DNA of 64,000 bases, taken from positions 23,215,001-23,279,000 of the forward strand of contig NC_086028.1 in NCBI RefSeq assembly GCF_036323735.1, given 5' to 3'. The notes beneath the pieces were generated by a model. That model saw only the letters and a program-made list of their open reading frames with translations, did not search any database and had not been told where the DNA came from. Position numbers and translations under genes: made by a program. Source of the stretch: Rattus norvegicus. Lineage: Eukaryota > Chordata > Mammalia > Rodentia > Muridae. Every line of letters starts with the position of its first letter. Within the stretch, counting starts at the first letter, position 1. Positions 60,113 through 64,000 of the stretch are shown here, piece by piece.

Positions 60113-62347
60113 AATGAAAACCATGTCTTCTTATCCAGCTAATAGATTTTTAGCTGCCTTCTTGCCTTTGAATTCCCTTTCTCTTGTATAGTTCCTTTAC
60201 ATGTATCTCAAGTGCAGCGCACAGTTAAAGAATATCTTTTAACTCTTTATTTTTGTAGAATGTCAACATAAAATCACGCCAACAACCAAAAAAATTCAAG
60301 CGGGAGCATTTGCTAATGATGGAGAATGTTAACAGATTTCGCACCCTACTATTCTGTGGTTCATTTCAAAGTCCTGTCTGCTAGATGATTTTTACACTTA
60401 AAAGTGTAAAGCTGTCAATTGAAGCGGCACCAGATTCATGCTCTGGATGTGGGAGACTTTTGATTTAATTATTCTTACACCGTTGTTTTGTTTGTGTGTT
60501 GAAAGTTATCTAGTAGAATCACTTGCTTCTATATTGACCAGGAGATAATAGGAACCTCTAACGCTTGAACTTTATCAAACAGAGCACTTAAAAAATGAAG
60601 TTACTTTTCACTCAAAATAAACTACCTGAGTGCTTTTGAAGCAACTTCATTAATACTACTTGACAGTACATATTTCATGAAAAAGAAAAGGATACTTCAG
60701 TTCTGACCATTTATGATTCTCTTCCAATTTCTTAGTATGAGGTTTCCATGGTGCACATAAATATTTCCCCATGATTAAGAAAACAATATGTGGGTTTCAT
60801 TTTATGATTTTTACTTGAAAGGGAGAAAATAATGAGCTAATTCCACTTGAAATAATCAAAAAAGGGACCAAATCAAATCTATACTTTAAATCTATATTTT
60901 TCGAATAGAGGGACAGATTTTCATGCCCAATACCCACTGTCAAGGACATGCAAAAAGGTCACTGGTTTTCAAAATAAAGATTCTAGTCAAAGATGAAATG
61001 TATCTCAATCCTGTAACTTGACGGCCTGGTAAGATTCCTGAAGGTGGTCATTAGAGGCAGATTCTATGATTGAAGCATCGAGCTTAGTGAGACAGACCAG
61101 AGATGATGAGAGGGCAATCAGGGGAGGAGAGATCAATCAGGAGAGACAGAGGAAATGAGGTGCAAAAAGTCCTACTAAAGAGAAATAAGGGCTTTAAATT
61201 TATCAGTCTCAATGAGTAGTAAAAAAAAAATAGAGAGGGGTGATTAAAAGGAACAAGAAGGAAAGACAAAAGAAGGACCTTTAGAGAGAAAGGAAACAGA
61301 ATGTAAATTTGTCCCAGTACTGGCTCATTGCCATATATAAAAGGATATGTTATTAAAAGTACACCTTTGTCGAATGCCGTAGGTAGTACATCTTGGTGTT
61401 CTGGATTCGGATTCTGTTTCTAACATGTACCAGTGATGTTCCTAGTCAATGCTTTGATGTTTGTAGAGTGGGAAACACGTGCTTAGCTTGGCTGGTGAGA
61501 TATCAGGGACTAACGTTTGTAGTGTATCCACTATGGATCCTAGAACACACCAACCCATGTGGGTTGCATCGGCACACTTATTTCAAGGTGAAAATCTATT
61601 TGCAGATGCTTATGCTATCAATTTCTGTAACTCAATTCGATTTTAAAGTTAACCATTATCAGGCTGAGAATTCACTTCACGAAGTAAGTTTACCTCATTA
61701 ACAGAAAACACACTTTTTGTATATTCCTTCATAGAATAAATAACTATAAGTACACTCTAAAGAAAGACTCCTAAATATGATTTGCTGTCATTGAATTCAA
61801 GCATAAACCATTTAAGAACTGATGTATTGGACAAGATCAAGTTATACATAAATGCATGATTCATACGTATATATGATACATGATACCTCTGCATATGTGT
61901 TTTTTTCCTAGGTAAAGCTTTAACTATCAAAAGAATTTCAGGATCAAACAGCATATCATCTGACCTCTGGACTAGTGGAAATGCCTGAGAAAACATGGTT
62001 TCTCTTACATCTCCGAGTTTGTACAAACTCATGCTAATCTCTCTCAGTTGATTGTCTCCTCTTTATTCTTTTCTTGCTAATTTAGATTCTACTTACATCA
62101 TGCCTCAGACCAAGACCCTACAATTGGGGCCTTCAGATATCTAGGAACGAAACAATTATTGATTATCACTTTACCAGTATTATTCAAAAATGTTTGCAAA
62201 TGGATGCTGTTTGGCAGTGCGACTATTCTGACTGTCCAGTACTCTTATCACAGTGAACCTATAGATTCTATGAATTACTCAAAAAACTCACCTATACTCA
62301 TAGTTTTAGATGGCTTATATGTCTTTTAGATGCCAATTTGCTTCTTA
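60113..62347. other. About 2.2 kb of unique-looking DNA, nothing recognised
   Basis: No exon or clear repeat. The 102-codon frame at 61393-61701 has no recognisable domain. Confidence 0.4.
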
Positions 62348-62545
62348 AAAACTTATTTACGCTGTATTTGCCCGCATGTGAGTGCATTGTGTGGTAGGTA
62401 TGCATTATCACACCCTGTGTTCATTCTGAGTTTAGAGGACAACTTGCATAATTTTTCTTCCTAAAATCACGAGGGTTCCAGGAATCAAGCTCAATTGTCA
62501 GGCTTTACCACAAGGTACTTTTACCCTCTGAGCCTTCTTCCTGGT
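62348..62545 (-). mobile_element. B3/B4A-type SINE
   Basis: The plus strand carries the inverted order: gcatgtgagtgcattgtgtg, agtttagaggacaacttgc, gttccaggaatcaagctc, aggctttaccacaaggtac and cctctgagccttcttcctgg. Confidence 0.75.
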
Positions 62546-62579
62546 ACTAAAATGCTATTATGTTACTCACCGAGTACCC

Positions 62580-62800
62580 CGTAGATGATGGCAACACTGG
62601 GAGGTGAGAGAATCATTAATAATCCAAAGAAGTCGTTGGATCCCTGGGGTAGTTCCCTCAAGAGTGAAGTGAAGACCCTGGATTCTTCTCCTTGTGTTTC
62701 ACCTTGGCATGAAGTGAATTGCTTAGCTCCATCTCACATTACCTGCTGGAACCTACTCCATCACCACAAGCTAAAATAAACCACAAGCTTGTAAGCCTGC
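62580..62800 (+). repeat. LTR/MaLR-like repeat fragment
   Basis: Blocks in order: accctggattcttctccttg, ccttggcatgaagtgaattg, cttagctccatctcacatta, ccatcaccacaagctaaaat and aataaaccac. These follow the layout of an old mammalian LTR-type repeat with a polyadenylation-like signal. The family is uncertain. Confidence 0.45.
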
Positions 62801-63756
62801 AGTTGTGTTTTGGAACTTGTGGGGCATTCTGCCCACACACGTAGAGTACTGTACACACGTAGAGAAAGCTTACTAATGTTGTACCCGTTGAGGACATGCT
62901 ATAAAGCGACACAGAAAACATTCATTTTTTTTTAGTTGGCTATGGTTGCCTAGTTGGTTTTTTCCTGGATGGGAAAGCTTCACTAAGATGCTTCTCGGAC
63001 AAAATGGTAGTGCAATACTAGTCTGTCAGCTCTCTGAAACAAGGGAAACAGGAACATGGTGCTCCTACACTCAACAGGATCTTCCATTTTCAGCAAGAAA
63101 TGCTCATGTCTCCCCAAAGGTATACCAGATGCTGTTGTTTCCTCTTTAGGAAGGAAACAATCATCCTCCCCATATCACTGAAGCAGAAACTACAGATTTT
63201 CAAATGGCAGTGACTTGAAATGATGATCCTTCCGTGCCCTGAAAGGGTACTAACTAGAAAAGTCATGGTTTGGTTTTGTCTCCATTTATAATTTCAGCAA
63301 AAATAAAATATAGTACTTGCATCCATCTCTTTCTCATAGTAGGAAAATTGGCTTTGAACTGAGAAAAAACTGAAAGACATATTATGATTTGAGTAGTTTA
63401 GTCAATATGGAGGACATCAAACACAACACTGTAATCAGAGATTCCCACAACTTAGGGTATGTGAAAATGTGAATGTTGACACAACTTTTGTCAGTAAGAC
63501 TATTTCTAACACAATGGAGAAATTCTCAGGAAGCCATCACACATGCTTCCTGCAGTCTCTAGTGTTATGTCTTTACTATAAAAAGGACACGTCATGGTTT
63601 CTATAGAAGTCATACTGAAGCTTCCTTTGTAATATGATGGCAAACAAATCACAAGCATAATGGGCTCAGAATACAAATGTCAAGCTTTGACAATAGGTAG
63701 CATGATGATGTAGTCCATTTATATATTGTTTATTATAAAACAAGAAGAAGGTTTTG
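62801..63756. other. Unique-looking DNA, nothing recognised
   Basis: No gene or repeat is supported. Confidence 0.4.
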
Positions 63757-63836
63757 TGCATGTGTGTGTGTACATATGTATACTTGCATGTGTGAATGTG
63801 TGTGTGTGTGTGTGTGTGTATCTGTGTATGCATGCG
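63757..63836. repeat. (GT)n microsatellite with interruptions
   Basis: Two GT arrays separated by a TA-rich link. Confidence 0.93.
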
Positions 63837-63840
63837 CAAA

Positions 63841-64000
63841 CACTGGCTAGTTTTATGTCAATTTGACCCAAATTATTATCAATTCGGAAGAGGTTACCTT
63901 ACTTGAAAAAAATTTCTTTATAGATTGGTCTATTGGCAAAGCTATGGTGCATTTTATGGATTTATGATTGATATTAGAGAATCCAGTACAGTGAATGTGG
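63841..64000 (+). repeat. Rodent interspersed repeat, second copy, runs off the right edge
   Basis: The opening ggctagttttatgtcaattt, gacccaaatt and gcaaagctatggtgcatttt blocks match those at 4438-4540 in the same order. The rest lies beyond the window. Confidence 0.55.

Noticed and set aside
1..64000. A novel multi-gene system or defence-type cluster
   Set aside because: No host genes were recognised. Coding sequence is limited to broken L1 ORF2 remnants, and the rest is SINEs, LTR-like repeats, microsatellites and unassigned DNA.

Overview
This window looks like ordinary, gene-poor mammalian nuclear DNA from a murid rodent, most likely a rat (Rattus). The evidence is the repeat content: LINE-1 copies with rat-type ORF2 and 3' UTR, B1/B2/B3/B4 SINEs, a near-consensus ID (BC1-type) SINE, and many long CA/GA/GATA/TTTC microsatellites. 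I found no exon, processed gene copy, tRNA, rRNA or other host gene I could defend. The long open frames outside the L1 copies show no recognisable domain. No bacterial-type features (operons, CRISPR, phage genes) are present.

Layout. 1-2553 is the 3' part of a decayed L1 that enters from the left edge. 4425-5398 holds a diverged rodent interspersed repeat followed by an L1 3' UTR fragment. 6236-6480 and 13795-14097 (continuing at 17396-17560) are two copies of one LTR-like family. 7714-8073 is a cluster of microsatellites around a decayed ID-like SINE. 14098-17382 is the best element in the window: a 5'-truncated, young-looking rat L1 inserted inside the second LTR-like copy, with a clear target-site duplication. 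A shorter L1 with its own 14-bp duplication follows at 17598-18430. 18445-31000 is mostly unique or T-rich DNA with scattered SINEs and large pyrimidine and CA tracts.

31000-48200 is mostly unique DNA with B4, B2, B3, ID and B1 elements, a 74-bp Z-DNA-type tract, a GATA/GACA array and a diverged ~266-bp duplication. 48958-60112 contains four more L1 pieces, including an Lx-type copy at 51480-52885 with a 5' inversion (twin-priming signature). 60113-64000 is unique DNA with a B4/B3-type SINE, an LTR-like fragment and the start of a second copy of the repeat seen at 4425.

Function. Nothing here forms a pathway. The only protein-coding sequence is L1 ORF2 remnant (reverse transcriptase and C-terminal region), and every copy is broken or truncated. 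The SINEs depend on L1 machinery supplied from elsewhere. I looked for a novel system and did not find one. The items worth a second look are structural: the insertion histories, the alternating purine-pyrimidine and homopyrimidine tracts, three inverted repeats, and a duplicated unit that I could not assign to a known repeat.
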